A stretch of DNA of 64,000 bases from Prorocentrum cordatum (Eukaryota > Sar > Dinophyceae > Prorocentrales > Prorocentraceae), in contig CAUYUJ010022392.1 in NCBI GenBank assembly GCA_963575745.1, forward strand, positions 216,001-280,000. Direction: 5' to 3'. Below are positions 1 through 9,756 of this stretch, piece by piece. Each line of letters opens with the position of its first letter. Position 1 is the first letter of the stretch. Below the pieces are notes generated by a model. The model searched no databases. It saw nothing but the letters and a program-made list of their open reading frames with translations, and was not told the DNA's origin. A program made the translations under genes and the position numbers.

Positions 1-1
1 A

Positions 2-3000
2 GTGCCGATGACTCCGCCCGCGAGTACAAGGGGCGGATTGGCCTCACCGTCGCCATTCCCGCCTGGACAGCCGACGCCGCCCACGCCAGTAGACGGATGT
101 CCGACACCAGTTGCGGGAACACAGCCAGATGCGACCAGCGGAGAACCGGAAGAAGTACCAGTACCGATGCACGTACCCTACCCGATCTCGCCGACCCAGC
201 CGATGATGGAGACCCAGGAGGACCCCTACTTAGTGCGGCAGGCGCCTGCGTCAGTGATGCAGTCAGCGGCTACGGCGGCATCAGCCAGCCCGATCACAGC
301 TCAGCCCGAGGTCGTCATTATCCCAGCCCGAGTCCGACGTCAAGAGCCCGCCGCGCAAGGAGGCCCGCCAGAAATGAGCCTTTTTTCAGCGCGAGGTGCC
401 CCACAGCTGACGAAGAGTCGACAGCTACACTGGGGGCAAGACCAAATTAGTTTCTTCCAAGTTGGTGGCGTACCAGTGATTTCCCCCCCTTCTTCCTCTG
501 CTAAGCCTCTTCGACCTGCCCTCAAGGCCAAGGCTGTTCTTGCTAGTAGAGAGTATGCCACCAACAGCTTTGCATGCATCAGCTGTTCCACCACTAAGTT
601 CAGTTTGAATGATGAATACATTTGGGACCTAGAGGCCACTGCGGCCACTATTGCTGTAAAACATGCGTCTGCGGTTTGGGAGCATTTGGCCCAGGCAACT
701 GTTTGCAGCACAATACTTAAGCAGCCCTTTCCTTGGGAATTTAAGGCTAGGCACGCACATCTCACACACGTTCACAAGTACATGCACTTAGAGTTCTTAG
801 AGTCACTAGAGGTGACAGACACCGCTTGGGACAAACAGCTGTGCTCTGGAGCCTGGGCGCTGGTGTGTGCACAGCCTTCGGCGATGCACACCTGCAGTAG
901 CTTTCTCTCCCGCACTCCTGGGACCAATTGGGTATCTTGGGAGGAGGGTGGGTATGTTACGGGCAACGTGGGTCCTGGCATATTCACACCTCTTACTGAA
1001 GCCAGCGCGCGCGAGTATCAAGTGGGTAACCACGCTAGGCGCACGCAGGCTGTGCAACACTCACATTTTTCCGCACGTGCTCGTCCCATCTCTTATGGGC
1101 TAGCCGCCGCACTTATGTTGACAATAGTGTCCGCCATGCGTATCGCCTTCCCCCTCTCCATTCGAGATGAGGTTGATCCTATATCCCACTCTGACCATTA
1201 CATATTCTCATATATACACGCGCGCGTGTGCACATGTTTCAACTCGTACAAAACGATAGGTCGATTACAGCACCTCAGCGACGGTGAATGTCTCTTTGAC
1301 CCTCTCGCTGCAGTTTGCCTGAGCGGCAGTCCCTTCTCTCTCAACTCTCCTCTAGCCATCAGTGACCTCCGACGTTGGGAAGGGCCCGACGGCGATCACC
1401 TCGGCCAACTGTGGTTAGAGCACTTCAGTGAGACTGTTGACGTTACTGCCCCCAGGGGGCCATCCAGGCTCCCTGAGTTTTCGTGCTTTCCCAGATTTGC
1501 CTCGTGGTATGGGTCTTTGCCCCAGGCTGCCAGGGAGAACCCCGTCCCCCTCAGCTTGTGTGTGCCCACCGTCGAGAGACCCGACGAGGTTCGTCTTGCC
1601 CTGGAGCTCGCCCCACCTCGTCGGGGGGCCTTTACTCACCTCACCGTGTATACTGATGGCTCCGTGCGATGCCAGGCTGAAGTGCAAGCCAGTTGGGCCT
1701 TGGTGGTTATCGGAGAGGACCCCTCGGGCTTTGCCTTTAGGGGATGGTGGGCCCATGATCTCGAGCGATCCTTCAGGACCAATACACGACACGATGTGGC
1801 CACCAGCACGGAGAGTGAGTTTGGTGGAGCCCTTTGGGCAATTATTTACCTCCTAGCCGAACCCACAGCGGTGCCTGCCACACTCCAAACGGATTCCATG
1901 AATGTTGTTCGTGCCCTCCGAGGCTTGGCCACTCCGCCGCCCGAGGACGGGGTTGGTCGCCTCGCCTGTGCTGCCTGGGCGCAACTTCGCCAATTTCGTG
2001 ATGTTTCTGTGTGTCATGTCAAGGGCCACGTGGGGCACCCTTGGAATACGATGGCTGACTGGCTAGCTGGTGGCGTGTCCAAGGGCTTCGCGACCCCCAC
2101 CCCCTTTCCGGAGGCTCTACTTCGCCTCACTAGCTACGCCCTTCAGTGTGAGTGTGGTTGGGTTGCCCACGCTCCGCCTGACACCAGACAGGCCTTCCCT
2201 GTGTGTTTAGGTGGTACCAACACGCTGACGCCCTCTTGCAGGGCAGACTTAGATCAGTTGGGGGGATTGTTGCTGGCCCCTGCTCCCCCGCCCGACTTGA
2301 AACCAGTGACTGTGGCCCTCAAGGTGGCTCAGTACAATGCCAGGTCTGCCACCATTAAGGCCGCCTATGGCATGGTTGGCAAGATGCGGAGGGCCCGCAC
2401 CAAGGCCCTCAGGCTCCAAATGGCTGCTGAGCTGACCCACCTTGTGGGGGTCCAAGAGGCCCGCACCCCCCAGGGGGCCCGTGTTGCCGATGGGTTCTTC
2501 GTTGTTTCTTCGTGCGTGGGAAAGGATGGGCTCGGGGTGGAACTCTGGGTCAACACCCAAGCCCACTATGCCTCCAGAGGCCACAAGACGTTCTTCCTTG
2601 CCAGTCGACACGTGCGTGTTCTTTTCAGGTCTGAGCGCATCTTGTGCGTGCGCATTGAGGCCCCTGCTCTATCTTTGGTTGTTCTTGTTGCCCACATTCC
2701 CCACATTAAAGCCCACCCTCTTGTGAGAGCCGAATTTTGGAGATCCTTTGATACAGTAACAGCTGAGTGGAACCCCACTCTCGCCTTTGTTGACGCCAAT
2801 GCCCGCCTTGGCTCCTGCCAGTCCGAAGCGGTGGGACCGCAAGAGCCTTGTCAAGCCGAGTGTGCTGTTGGGTCCCGTTTCCACCAGTATTTGAAGGAAG
2901 CTAACTTGAAATGTCTGAACACCTTTATGCTTGATTCTCCCACGGGTCACACGTTTGTCTCCAACAAAGGGAGTGAACATCGGATAGATTATGTTTTGGT

Positions 3001-3607
3001 CTCCCCACACGTGCACGAGAGTGCGCAATCGTGCTACGTTTCCTACACCTTCGACAACGGCATGCAGGTCAAGGACCACTACCCGATCTTCGCTACACTT
3101 TGCTGGGCTGTCGCCTCAACCCGTAACCCCAAGACGCGAAAGCTCACTCTGGATCAGCAGAAGCTTTGTGACCCAAGTGCTCTTGCTCAATTTCAGGATT
3201 CCCTTGCGCGCATTCCGCTTGCTCCGTGGGATCAGGACATTAACCTACACTGCTGGGACGTGACAGGCAACATCTTAGATGCCGCGGCGGAAGCTTTTAG
3301 GCCGTCGGTTCGCCCTGCCAGACAGTCCTATGTGACTCAGTCCTTTCTTAGTCTCCTCACCTGGCGGAGGGGCATCCAGCGTGCTCTTAAGCGGTGGTTC
3401 GGACTGACCCCTGGTCCTCCCAGGCATGACCTCTCCGAGGCCCTGCGGCGTTTTGCGGGGAGAGTGATTGGTGGCGATGCTTTCGGCAAGAGTTTGTTCC
3501 CCCCCCCCTGGCCCGCCTGCTGGACACCACCTGTTTGGCGGCGCGCATGTTTGTCAGGGGAGATCTTAGTGCTGAGGACTTCGCCGTGCGCCTCACACAT
3601 GCCTTGA
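2..3607 (+). CDS. LINE polyprotein, segment 1: RNase H and EEP endonuclease
   Basis: This is a 1201-residue open frame without a true start in the window. Residues 1-540 are Pro/Ser-rich and then unrecognised. An RNase H fold follows: the YTDGS motif has Asp near residue 552, the STESE motif has Glu near 604-606, QTDS has Asp near 631, and a late His/Asp pair lies in GHVGHPWNTMADW with Asp near 686, so all four acidic catalytic positions are present. An endonuclease/exonuclease/phosphatase domain occupies about residues 775-1035, with QYNARS, GVQEAR (Glu), VDANAR, HRIDYVLV and KDHYPIF, matching the N, E, D-x-N, R-I-D-Y and D-H motifs of LINE endonucleases that nick the target DNA. RNase H lies before the endonuclease here, whereas in I-type and R1-type LINEs it follows the RT. 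The real frame probably leaves this ORF at the C-run near 3499-3508; residues after that are out of frame. Confidence 0.85.
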   Translation: MPMTPPASTRGGLASPSPFPPGQPTPPTPVDGCPTPVAGTQPDATSGEPEEVPVPMHVPYPISPTQPMMETQEDPYLVRQAPASVMQSAATAASASPITAQPEVVIIPARVRRQEPAAQGGPPEMSLFSARGAPQLTKSRQLHWGQDQISFFQVGGVPVISPPSSSAKPLRPALKAKAVLASREYATNSFACISCSTTKFSLNDEYIWDLEATAATIAVKHASAVWEHLAQATVCSTILKQPFPWEFKARHAHLTHVHKYMHLEFLESLEVTDTAWDKQLCSGAWALVCAQPSAMHTCSSFLSRTPGTNWVSWEEGGYVTGNVGPGIFTPLTEASAREYQVGNHARRTQAVQHSHFSARARPISYGLAAALMLTIVSAMRIAFPLSIRDEVDPISHSDHYIFSYIHARVCTCFNSYKTIGRLQHLSDGECLFDPLAAVCLSGSPFSLNSPLAISDLRRWEGPDGDHLGQLWLEHFSETVDVTAPRGPSRLPEFSCFPRFASWYGSLPQAARENPVPLSLCVPTVERPDEVRLALELAPPRRGAFTHLTVYTDGSVRCQAEVQASWALVVIGEDPSGFAFRGWWAHDLERSFRTNTRHDVATSTESEFGGALWAIIYLLAEPTAVPATLQTDSMNVVRALRGLATPPPEDGVGRLACAAWAQLRQFRDVSVCHVKGHVGHPWNTMADWLAGGVSKGFATPTPFPEALLRLTSYALQCECGWVAHAPPDTRQAFPVCLGGTNTLTPSCRADLDQLGGLLLAPAPPPDLKPVTVALKVAQYNARSATIKAAYGMVGKMRRARTKALRLQMAAELTHLVGVQEARTPQGARVADGFFVVSSCVGKDGLGVELWVNTQAHYASRGHKTFFLASRHVRVLFRSERILCVRIEAPALSLVVLVAHIPHIKAHPLVRAEFWRSFDTVTAEWNPTLAFVDANARLGSCQSEAVGPQEPCQAECAVGSRFHQYLKEANLKCLNTFMLDSPTGHTFVSNKGSEHRIDYVLVSPHVHESAQSCYVSYTFDNGMQVKDHYPIFATLCWAVASTRNPKTRKLTLDQQKLCDPSALAQFQDSLARIPLAPWDQDINLHCWDVTGNILDAAAEAFRPSVRPARQSYVTQSFLSLLTWRRGIQRALKRWFGLTPGPPRHDLSEALRRFAGRVIGGDAFGKSLFPPPWPACWTPPVWRRACLSGEILVLRTSPCASHMP

Positions 3608-4449
3608 TCCACAGTGCACCCGAGATGGCACTGCAGCTCGACCGAGATCACTCGGCCTTCCTCGAGCGACTTGCTGAAGAGACCAAAGTTTCAGCTGACG
3701 CCCGACTCCCGAAAGCGGAGTGGAGGACCCTCAAGACCATGCTCATGCAAGGTGGCCGCAAGTGCGGCGCCAACAAGTCATCAGATGTGCTGCCCTTCAT
3801 GACGGATGAGGGCCTAGAGGACCCCACTCGAGAACCGCAACAGCAGCCGCGAGTACTTCAGACACAGGCCGAGGTTGTTCAACACATGCAAAAGCATTTC
3901 AGTCGAGTTGAAATTGGGCAAGCAAAGTCCCCTTCAGAAGTGGTTCTGGAATATAATTCTCTTCCCGAGCTTTTTGCAGATTTTGAGCAACGGCTCTTGG
4001 CGATGGTACCTACTGTTTTCGATCTGGAGCAAATGATGCGTGGCCTCAGGGGAGGTAAGGCCCCTGGTCTTGATGCCTTTCCCCCTGATCTCTTTCGAGC
4101 AGCTCCCCAGCAGGTTGCCCGACTTTTGTGCCCCCTCCTTGCCAAGGTCTCAGCGTACGGCAGAGAACCACTGGCCTTTAAACTCGGTGAGGTGGTTTAT
4201 TTTTTCAAGGGCTCTGGAGCCCCCTCCTTGGCCAAAAATCAGCGAAACATCATGTTGGCCAGCACGATCTGCAAAGTGCACCACCGGTATGTTAGATCCT
4301 TGGCACTTAGGTTCTTCACAGGGGCTCTGCTTGACGTCCAATGCGGGGGGGGTAGGTGGGCGCAGCACCGACATGATCACACTCGGTGCCAGGCTGTTTG
4401 TCCGTGCTTGCAAAAATCAAAAGGTTTCCAGTATCATTCTTTGCCTTGA
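3508..4449 (+). CDS. LINE polyprotein, segment 2: connector and first part of reverse transcriptase
   Basis: This frame takes over from segment 1 after the C homopolymer at about 3499-3508. It reads through an alpha-helical connector into the RT fingers. GGKAPGLDAFPPDLF corresponds to the G-K-A-P-G-x-D block that opens non-LTR RT domains, and the stretch around YFFKGSGAP...NQRNIMLAST matches the conserved K-G...R-x-I block. The authentic frame ends at the G-run at about 4345-4352. The remaining residues to 4449 are out of frame, because the next conserved block (GRSTDMITLGARLF) continues in another frame. The copy is either decayed by +/-1 indels or miscalled at homopolymers. RT assignment is confident; completeness is not. 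Confidence 0.8.
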   Translation: MARLLDTTCLAARMFVRGDLSAEDFAVRLTHALIHSAPEMALQLDRDHSAFLERLAEETKVSADARLPKAEWRTLKTMLMQGGRKCGANKSSDVLPFMTDEGLEDPTREPQQQPRVLQTQAEVVQHMQKHFSRVEIGQAKSPSEVVLEYNSLPELFADFEQRLLAMVPTVFDLEQMMRGLRGGKAPGLDAFPPDLFRAAPQQVARLLCPLLAKVSAYGREPLAFKLGEVVYFFKGSGAPSLAKNQRNIMLASTICKVHHRYVRSLALRFFTGALLDVQCGGGRWAQHRHDHTRCQAVCPCLQKSKGFQYHSLP

Positions 4450-5563
4450 TTTAGTGCAGGCCTTTTACAGCACGGTTCGTCAGCTTGCCCTCTCGCTGCC
4501 AGCAGAAGAGGAAAGGCTCGCGCACGCGCTGGAACACCTAGACATCCCTCCCATCCTCATGGAAGGCGTGCGCGAGCAGCTTCGGAAGGGTCCGCTCTTG
4601 GAAGACCCCAACTTAGAGCACACCCCCACCCCACACCTTCTTAAGCTGATCCAAGAGACTCAGCGAGGGTCGTTCTGGAAGGTGCGTCCTGCTGAAGATT
4701 TTGTTGCCCCCACGGTCGGCTCGCGACCTGGTACGCTGTTCGCCACCGATTCTTTCAACGCCGTCTTTCGCGGGGTGCATCTTGAGGTCCAAGAGGGCAT
4801 GGCTCAGGCTGAACTCACCCTCCAGGACGTTTTCGGGCCCCCTGACACCCACCTAGCTGCGCCCGACGACTGGGGCAAGGCCAAAAGTGACATGTCTTTT
4901 GTTGACGACTTAACTGTTCTCACCCCTGTTGCGAGGACCGACCAGGTCCCCAGGAAGGCCCTTGAGCTGGCCGAGTGTGTTTATTGCGCGGCTTGCCGCT
5001 CTGGATACAAACCCAATACTCTAAAAACAAAACTTCTTGTTGTGTTTCGTGGGGTGGGTGCCAAGCTAGTCCCAGCCGCATTGCCTGGCAAGGCCTTGAC
5101 CGAGGTGCGTTCTGCCAAGTGGGGCTTTTCGTTTCCTGTTGTTCGTTTACACAAAATTCTTGGGTCCCAGGTTGACGCCGATGGCTCGATGGGCCCAGAG
5201 GTGACCGCGCGGGCTTCCAAAGGACGTGGGGCTCTCAAGTCCATCCGAGTTTCTGTCGCACCACGGCTGGCGCTTAGCCTCAAGGCGAAGGTTACCCTGT
5301 GTGAAGCCCTAAGCTCGTCTGTATTGTTTTTTGGAGGACCCACCTGGACCAAGCTGACGGCAACACAGGCCCAGCAGGTGTATACGGCGCACCTAGCGGT
5401 ATATCGGACAGCACTCGGCCTCCCCATCACCAATAACCCAGACGTACATGTGACGAGATGGCATGTCTTTCACCAGGTTGACCGTCTTCCAACCCAGGTT
5501 GTGCTTAGAGTTGCACGTTTACGCTTCCTCACTAGGGTTCTCCTTACCCAGACGTACATGTGA
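4345..5563 (+). CDS. LINE polyprotein, segment 3: reverse transcriptase catalytic core
   Basis: This segment holds the RT palm. Motif A is LCLDLVQAF (catalytic Asp, about 4437-4463). A motif-B-like block is VGSRPGTLFATDSFNAVF (about 4708-4765). Motif C is SFVDDLTVL (about 4894-4920), with FVDD in place of YADD and both catalytic aspartates present. Downstream, KTKLLVVF and KILGSQVDADGS resemble the motif D and E/thumb blocks of LINE RTs. The frame is broken at 5546, where a 110-bp segment is tandemly duplicated. 110 is not a multiple of 3, so the second copy is read in another frame and this ORF stops at 5563. All three polymerase aspartates are intact, so the parent element could have been active. 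Confidence 0.85.
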
Positions 5564-5655
5564 CGAGATGGCATGTCTTTCACCAGGTTGACCGTCTTCC
5601 AACCCAGGTTGTGCTTAGAGTTGCACGTTTACGCTTCCTCACTAGGGTTCTCCTT
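5436..5655 (+). repeat. 110-bp perfect tandem duplication inside the RT gene
   Basis: Bases 5436-5545 are repeated without visible change at 5546-5655, each starting ACCCAGACGTACATG. The duplication shifts the reading frame and is followed at once by a run of about 17 C (5659-5675). Perfect identity points to a very recent event or to an assembly/consensus error. Confidence 0.95.
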
Positions 5656-7482
5656 AGGCCCCCCCCCCCCCCCCCTGCGGTTCGGATTTTGGCCGACCTC
5701 ACGTGGGATGGCCCCCTGGGTTGGGTGGTGCCCCTGCGGGATGATTTCAGGTGGCTGTGTTTTCATTCTGGCAAGGATGGCATCCCTGCAGCCGACGATG
5801 CTCACGAATGGGTCCAGCTTGCTCGTGCACACAGCAAAGACTTTCTCTCCTGTGTGGCATCAGCAGTGGCTCACGCCAGGCCCTACTACCAGGATCAGGC
5901 CCATCTGGAGATCTGGCGACGAGAGCTTAAAACGATTGCGGCCGATTCCCCTTTGGGCGCCCCGTTTGTCCCCCCTGGTCCGCAGTTTGTTTGCTACCAG
6001 TGTGGATTTGTGGCGGGGTCTGCTCAACAGCTGAGTTCTCATGTGGGGCGGCAGCATAAGGCCGATGATGCCCCGTCAGCGCTAGCCACTGGGAGTTGCT
6101 GTCAGATATGCTTGCGTGATTTCGGACACATCTGCAGGCTTGTGAAACACCTAGGCAACTCGCCAGCCTGCAGGATGACGTGGAGTGCTACGACGTATAG
6201 GCCTACACCCGACGAGCTAGCCGCAGCGCGGCAGGAGGCTCGACAAGAGGCTGCGGCCAACCGAGCCCAGGGCAGGCCCGATCAGTATGCCAGCACCGCT
6301 TGGCGTCAGTGCTATGGCCCTCCGATTGCCATCAAGATACCTTTTTCGAGAAAAGACGAGAAGGAAACACGAACAATCCTGCCTCCCTTGGCCCCCCCGC
6401 CTGCTCCCCCTGCTGATTTGGCATGGAACCCCATCAGACTCCCCGTTCGGCCCGTCATGTTTGTCCTTCATTTGTTTTCGGGTCACAGGCGCCCTGGGGA
6501 CCTCCAGCACCACATGGAGACCCTTTTGGAGCAGTTCCCGTCTCGTCTTTATGTTCTCAGCATTGATGTGGTTAACAACCCCACGTATGGCGACCTCTCG
6601 GCCCCTCAGACCATTCAGCTGTGGCTCGCAATACTTAGGTCAGGACGCATCGCGGCCGTTCTCATGGGACCCCCTTGTGAGTCCTGGTCCGCTGCCAGGC
6701 ACAGGCCAGCACCGAATGCGCGGCGTCCCCTCAGACCCCTTCGTTCAGACCAGCACCCCTGGGGCCTGGGCCATCTTTCGACCAGGGAGTCTCTTCAAGT
6801 GGAGCTCGCGAACAAGCTCCTTCGGACGTCTATCACGTTCTTGTACGAAGCTTGGCTGCACGGAGTGCCAGCCATCATGGAGCACCCAGCTCATAGCTCG
6901 CATGTGCCAGGGTGTCCCAGTGTGTGGCTCCTCCCCGAAATTCGAGCCCTAGAGGCCCACAATGGTGTGTCCAAACATCTCATCCACCAGTGTCGTTTCG
7001 GGGCCAGAGTGCTGAAACCCACTGTGCTGATGTGCGTGCATGTGCGAGCTATGGACACCAGACTTCAAGCGATGACGGGGGGACCTCTTTGCAATCATGG
7101 CAGCCCTCATCCTGCCCTTGGTGGGCTCACTCGGGATAATGTTTGGGGTACGGCGGCGGCGAAAGCCTATCCCTCTGGCCTATGTTTGGCCTTGGCCGCC
7201 ACGCTGTTACAAGAAGCCCGCGAACGTTGGCCCGCGGTGTGTATCGACGTTACCCGACCCAGCGCCCCCCCTGGCCTGGTCTTGCCGCCCCATGCTCGTC
7301 ACCCCTTGCGTTGGACTCTTGCTAGGGAAGTGGCTCTTCGCCAAACCATTGATTTGGGTGCTTCAGGCGACGACTGGAACCTACCCCACGGGTTACGTTG
7401 CTACTACACACCGGGCGACCCATACTACCACAATGAGGCTGCTATGGATTGCATGCTTCATGCCAATGGGGGTACACGTTGA
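5560..7482 (+). CDS. LINE polyprotein, segment 4: zinc-finger region and C5-methyltransferase-like domain
   Basis: This frame re-enters the polyprotein after the duplication and poly-C run. At about 5986-6058 there is a C2H2-like finger (CYQCGF...SSHVGRQH). At about 6098-6175 there is a second Cys-rich segment (CCQICLRDFGHICRLVKH, then a late Cys). Such fingers in LINE C-termini are thought to bind nucleic acid. The last 350 residues look like a cytosine-C5 methyltransferase: LHLFSGHRRPGD (motif I-like, about 6467-6502), LSIDVVNNPTYGD, then LMGPPCESWSAARH (motif IV, with the Pro-Cys nucleophile pair, about 6661-6700), and IMEHP (motif VI-like, replacing E-N-V, about 6874-6888). QCRFGARVLKPT is a later conserved block. 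Motif I lacks the usual G-x-G after F-S-G, so activity cannot be assumed. The stop at 7482 is probably the element's true terminus. Confidence 0.75.
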   Translation: MTRWHVFHQVDRLPTQVVLRVARLRFLTRVLLRPPPPPPAVRILADLTWDGPLGWVVPLRDDFRWLCFHSGKDGIPAADDAHEWVQLARAHSKDFLSCVASAVAHARPYYQDQAHLEIWRRELKTIAADSPLGAPFVPPGPQFVCYQCGFVAGSAQQLSSHVGRQHKADDAPSALATGSCCQICLRDFGHICRLVKHLGNSPACRMTWSATTYRPTPDELAAARQEARQEAAANRAQGRPDQYASTAWRQCYGPPIAIKIPFSRKDEKETRTILPPLAPPPAPPADLAWNPIRLPVRPVMFVLHLFSGHRRPGDLQHHMETLLEQFPSRLYVLSIDVVNNPTYGDLSAPQTIQLWLAILRSGRIAAVLMGPPCESWSAARHRPAPNARRPLRPLRSDQHPWGLGHLSTRESLQVELANKLLRTSITFLYEAWLHGVPAIMEHPAHSSHVPGCPSVWLLPEIRALEAHNGVSKHLIHQCRFGARVLKPTVLMCVHVRAMDTRLQAMTGGPLCNHGSPHPALGGLTRDNVWGTAAAKAYPSGLCLALAATLLQEARERWPAVCIDVTRPSAPPGLVLPPHARHPLRWTLAREVALRQTIDLGASGDDWNLPHGLRCYYTPGDPYYHNEAAMDCMLHANGGTR

Positions 7483-7956
7483 CGACCATTGCTGTGCGAC
7501 CCAGTGCCGTGTGAGGACCGTCAAACCTAACCCATCCTCTCTCGGGACTGCTGCTCAGGCTGCACTGGTGTTAAGGAAGGGCCTGGGGGGGAAGGTGAGC
7601 CGCTGCCAAGGCAGCCGCAAGTGTCCGTTCACTTAAAAAAAGAAACAGTACCCCCTGGGTGTTGGCCGCGAATGCGACCGACTCGACTTTGTCAGTACCA
7701 TCACCGTCAGTCTGAATGAAGGCTCGTCTGCTCCCTACCCCCCCTGTTTTCCAGGCCTGAAATCCCCCTCTTTTGCACCCAAGGTAGTAGTTCAGGCATG
7801 TGCGCGGCCTTGTGCCGCATGCGCCTCCGAGGCGCGGCTGCAGCTTGCTCTCTCTCTTGACCTGCTGCTGCCTCTGCTCCTGCGTCCCCATCCCCCGCCG
7901 TCTCTGATTCCTGTTCTGTGGAGGCATCGACTCTCTCGCCTGAGGACCGACCGACC
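7483..7956. other. 3' UTR / unassigned sequence after the LINE
   Basis: No gene is recognised. A short A-rich stretch near 7634 (seven A, then GAAACAG) could mark the 3' end of the LINE. The rest is unique, moderately GC-rich sequence leading into the GGA tract. Confidence 0.4.
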
Positions 7957-8850
7957 GAGGAGGAGGAGGAGGAGGAGGAGGAGAAGGAGAAGGAGGAGGG
8001 GGAGGGGGAGGAGGAGGAGGAGGAGGAGGAGGGAGGAGGAGGAGGAGGAGGAGGAGGAGGAGGAAGGAGGAGGAGGAGGAGGAGGAGGAGGAGGAGGGAG
8101 GAGGAGGAGGAGTGAGGAGGAGGAGCGAGGAGTGGAGAGAGAGGAAAGAGGAGTAAGAGGAGTAAGATAAGTGATAAGAGGAGTAAGAGGAGTAAGAGGA
8201 GGAGGATGAGGAGGAGGCGGAGAAGGAGGAGGAGGAGGAGGAGGAGAAACACAAGAGGCGGCGGAGGAGAACGAGAAGGAGAAGGAGGAGGAGGAGGAGG
8301 GGGAGGAGAGGAGGAGGAGGAGGAGGAGGAGGCGGCGGCGGCGGAGGAGGAGGAGGGAGGAGGGGGAGGGATGAGGAGGAGGAGGGAGGATGAGGAGGAG
8401 GAGAAGGATATAAAGATGAGGAGGAGAAGGAGCAACAGAGAGAGGAGGAGGAGGATGAGGAGGATGAGATGAGGAGGAGGATGAGGATGAGGATGAGAGG
8501 AGAGGAGGAGGAGGAGGAGGAGGAGGAGAGTACGAGGAGTGAGGATGAGGAGGAGGATGAGGAGGAAGAGGAGGAGGAGGAGGCGAAGGAGGAGGAGGAG
8601 GAGGAGGAGGAGGAGGAGGAGGAGAGGAGGAGGAGGAGGAGGAGGAGGAGGAGGAGAGGAGAGATGGAGAGGGAACATAAGAGGCGGCGAAGGAGGATGA
8701 TGATGATGAGGAGGAGGAGGAGGATGAGAAGGAGGAGGAGGAGGAGGAGGAGGAGGACGAGGAGGAGGAGAAGGAGGAGGAGGAGGAGGACGAGGAGGAG
8801 GAGGAGGAGGAGGAGGAGGAGGAGGAGGAGGAGGAGGAGGAGGAAGAGAG
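7957..8850 (+). repeat. (GGA)n polypurine tract, ~890 bp
   Basis: Almost pure GAG/AGG/GGA trinucleotides with GAT, AAG and GCG interruptions. The plus strand is nearly all purine. Long open frames on both strands (Glu/Arg-rich, or Ser/Leu/Pro-rich) are by-products. Such tracts can form triplex or quadruplex DNA. Confidence 0.95.
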
Positions 8851-9745
8851 TGTGCTGGGGTTGGCCCCGACCTCCTGGTGCTGCGAAACAACTTTTTTGG
8901 AGAAGATCTCCAGGCCCGACAGCGTACTGCCCCAACTCCTGGGCATGCGACAAGTACCCGCATAAAACTTGCGGGCTTCGAGGACTTTTTTTTGGGGAGG
9001 TCCTGAGGCCCGCAAGCTTTCTCCAGGGCTCGGCCCCGACCCCCTGGGCTGCGAAGAACACCCCAAACAAACTTTTTCGGTCTCGAGATCTTTGTTCTTG
9101 TGGTTCTCAGGCCCGAAAGCATCCTCCGTGGGTTGGCCCCGACCTCCGGGGCTGCGACAAACAGGCCGGACAAACATTTGAGGGTCCGACATTTTTTGGG
9201 AGGTCACGAGGCCCGAAAATGTTCTCCAAGGGTCGGCCCGAATCCCCCTGGGGATGCAACAAATGCCCAACTCAAGTTTTCTGGTCCTCGAAATATCTTT
9301 TTTGGGGATGTCCCCAGGCCCGAAAGCATCCTCCAGGGCTCTATCGGCCCCGACCCCTGGGGCTGCCAAAAAATTCCCGAAACAAACTCCTTTTGGGCCT
9401 CGAGATCTTTGTTTCTGTGGTTCTCAGGCCCGAGGGCATCCCCCGGTGGTTGGCCCCGACCTCCGGGGCCCCAGGCCCGAAAGGGCTCGGCCCGCAGCCC
9501 CGGGGCTACGGAGAAACACCCAAGATAAACGGTTCGGGCCTCGAAACACGTGTGCTGGGGGTTCGCAAGCCCGAGTTCACCCTCCAGGGGTTGGCTTAAC
9601 CCCTGGGGCTGGGGGGGGGGACGTCTCCAGGCTCTCAAGCGTTCTCCAGGGGTCGGCTCCGACTCCCGGGGCTGCAGCAAGCACCCGGGATTTGTTCCGG
9701 GCCTCGCAGTGTGGAAGCCCCCAAGCCCGGAAGCGCCTCCAGGGG
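8851..9745 (+). repeat. ~104-bp degenerate tandem repeat, about 8-9 units
   Basis: Units share GGCCCCGACC(T/C)CCGGGGCTGC near the start, AAACAAACTTTTT in the middle, then CTCGAGATCTTTGTT and CAGGCCCGAAAGCATCCTCC at the end. Starts lie near 8859, 8930, 9030, 9134, 9233, 9341 and 9450, and later units are rearranged. The translation varies in frame, so this is non-coding satellite-like DNA. Confidence 0.85.
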
Positions 9746-9756
9746 TCTACCACCAT

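Larger units (their letters stand above)
1..7640 (+). mobile_element. LINE-like non-LTR retrotransposon with methyltransferase-like C-terminus (5' end outside window)
   Basis: The open frame is already running at base 2, so the 5' end lies outside the window. Domains in order are: a Pro-rich N-terminal region, RNase H (about 1640-2070), an EEP/APE-type endonuclease (about 2325-3110), reverse transcriptase (about 3700-5300), two zinc-finger-like segments (about 5985-6175) and a C5-MTase-like domain (about 6455-7100). The last stop is at 7482. No LTRs are seen, and no poly-A tail beyond a run of seven A near 7634, so the 3' boundary is uncertain. Three frame changes interrupt what should be one or two proteins; all coincide with homopolymers or a tandem duplication. 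Capture of cytosine-methyltransferase domains by retrotransposons, including dinoflagellate LINEs, is established knowledge. Assigning this copy to that group is inference from motifs. Confidence 0.85.

Noticed and set aside
7571-9369. Very long open frames (up to 525 codons) over the GGA tract and 104-bp array
   Set aside because: They are poly-Ser/Leu/Pro or poly-Glu/Arg translations of trinucleotide repeats on both strands; no domain and no start context.
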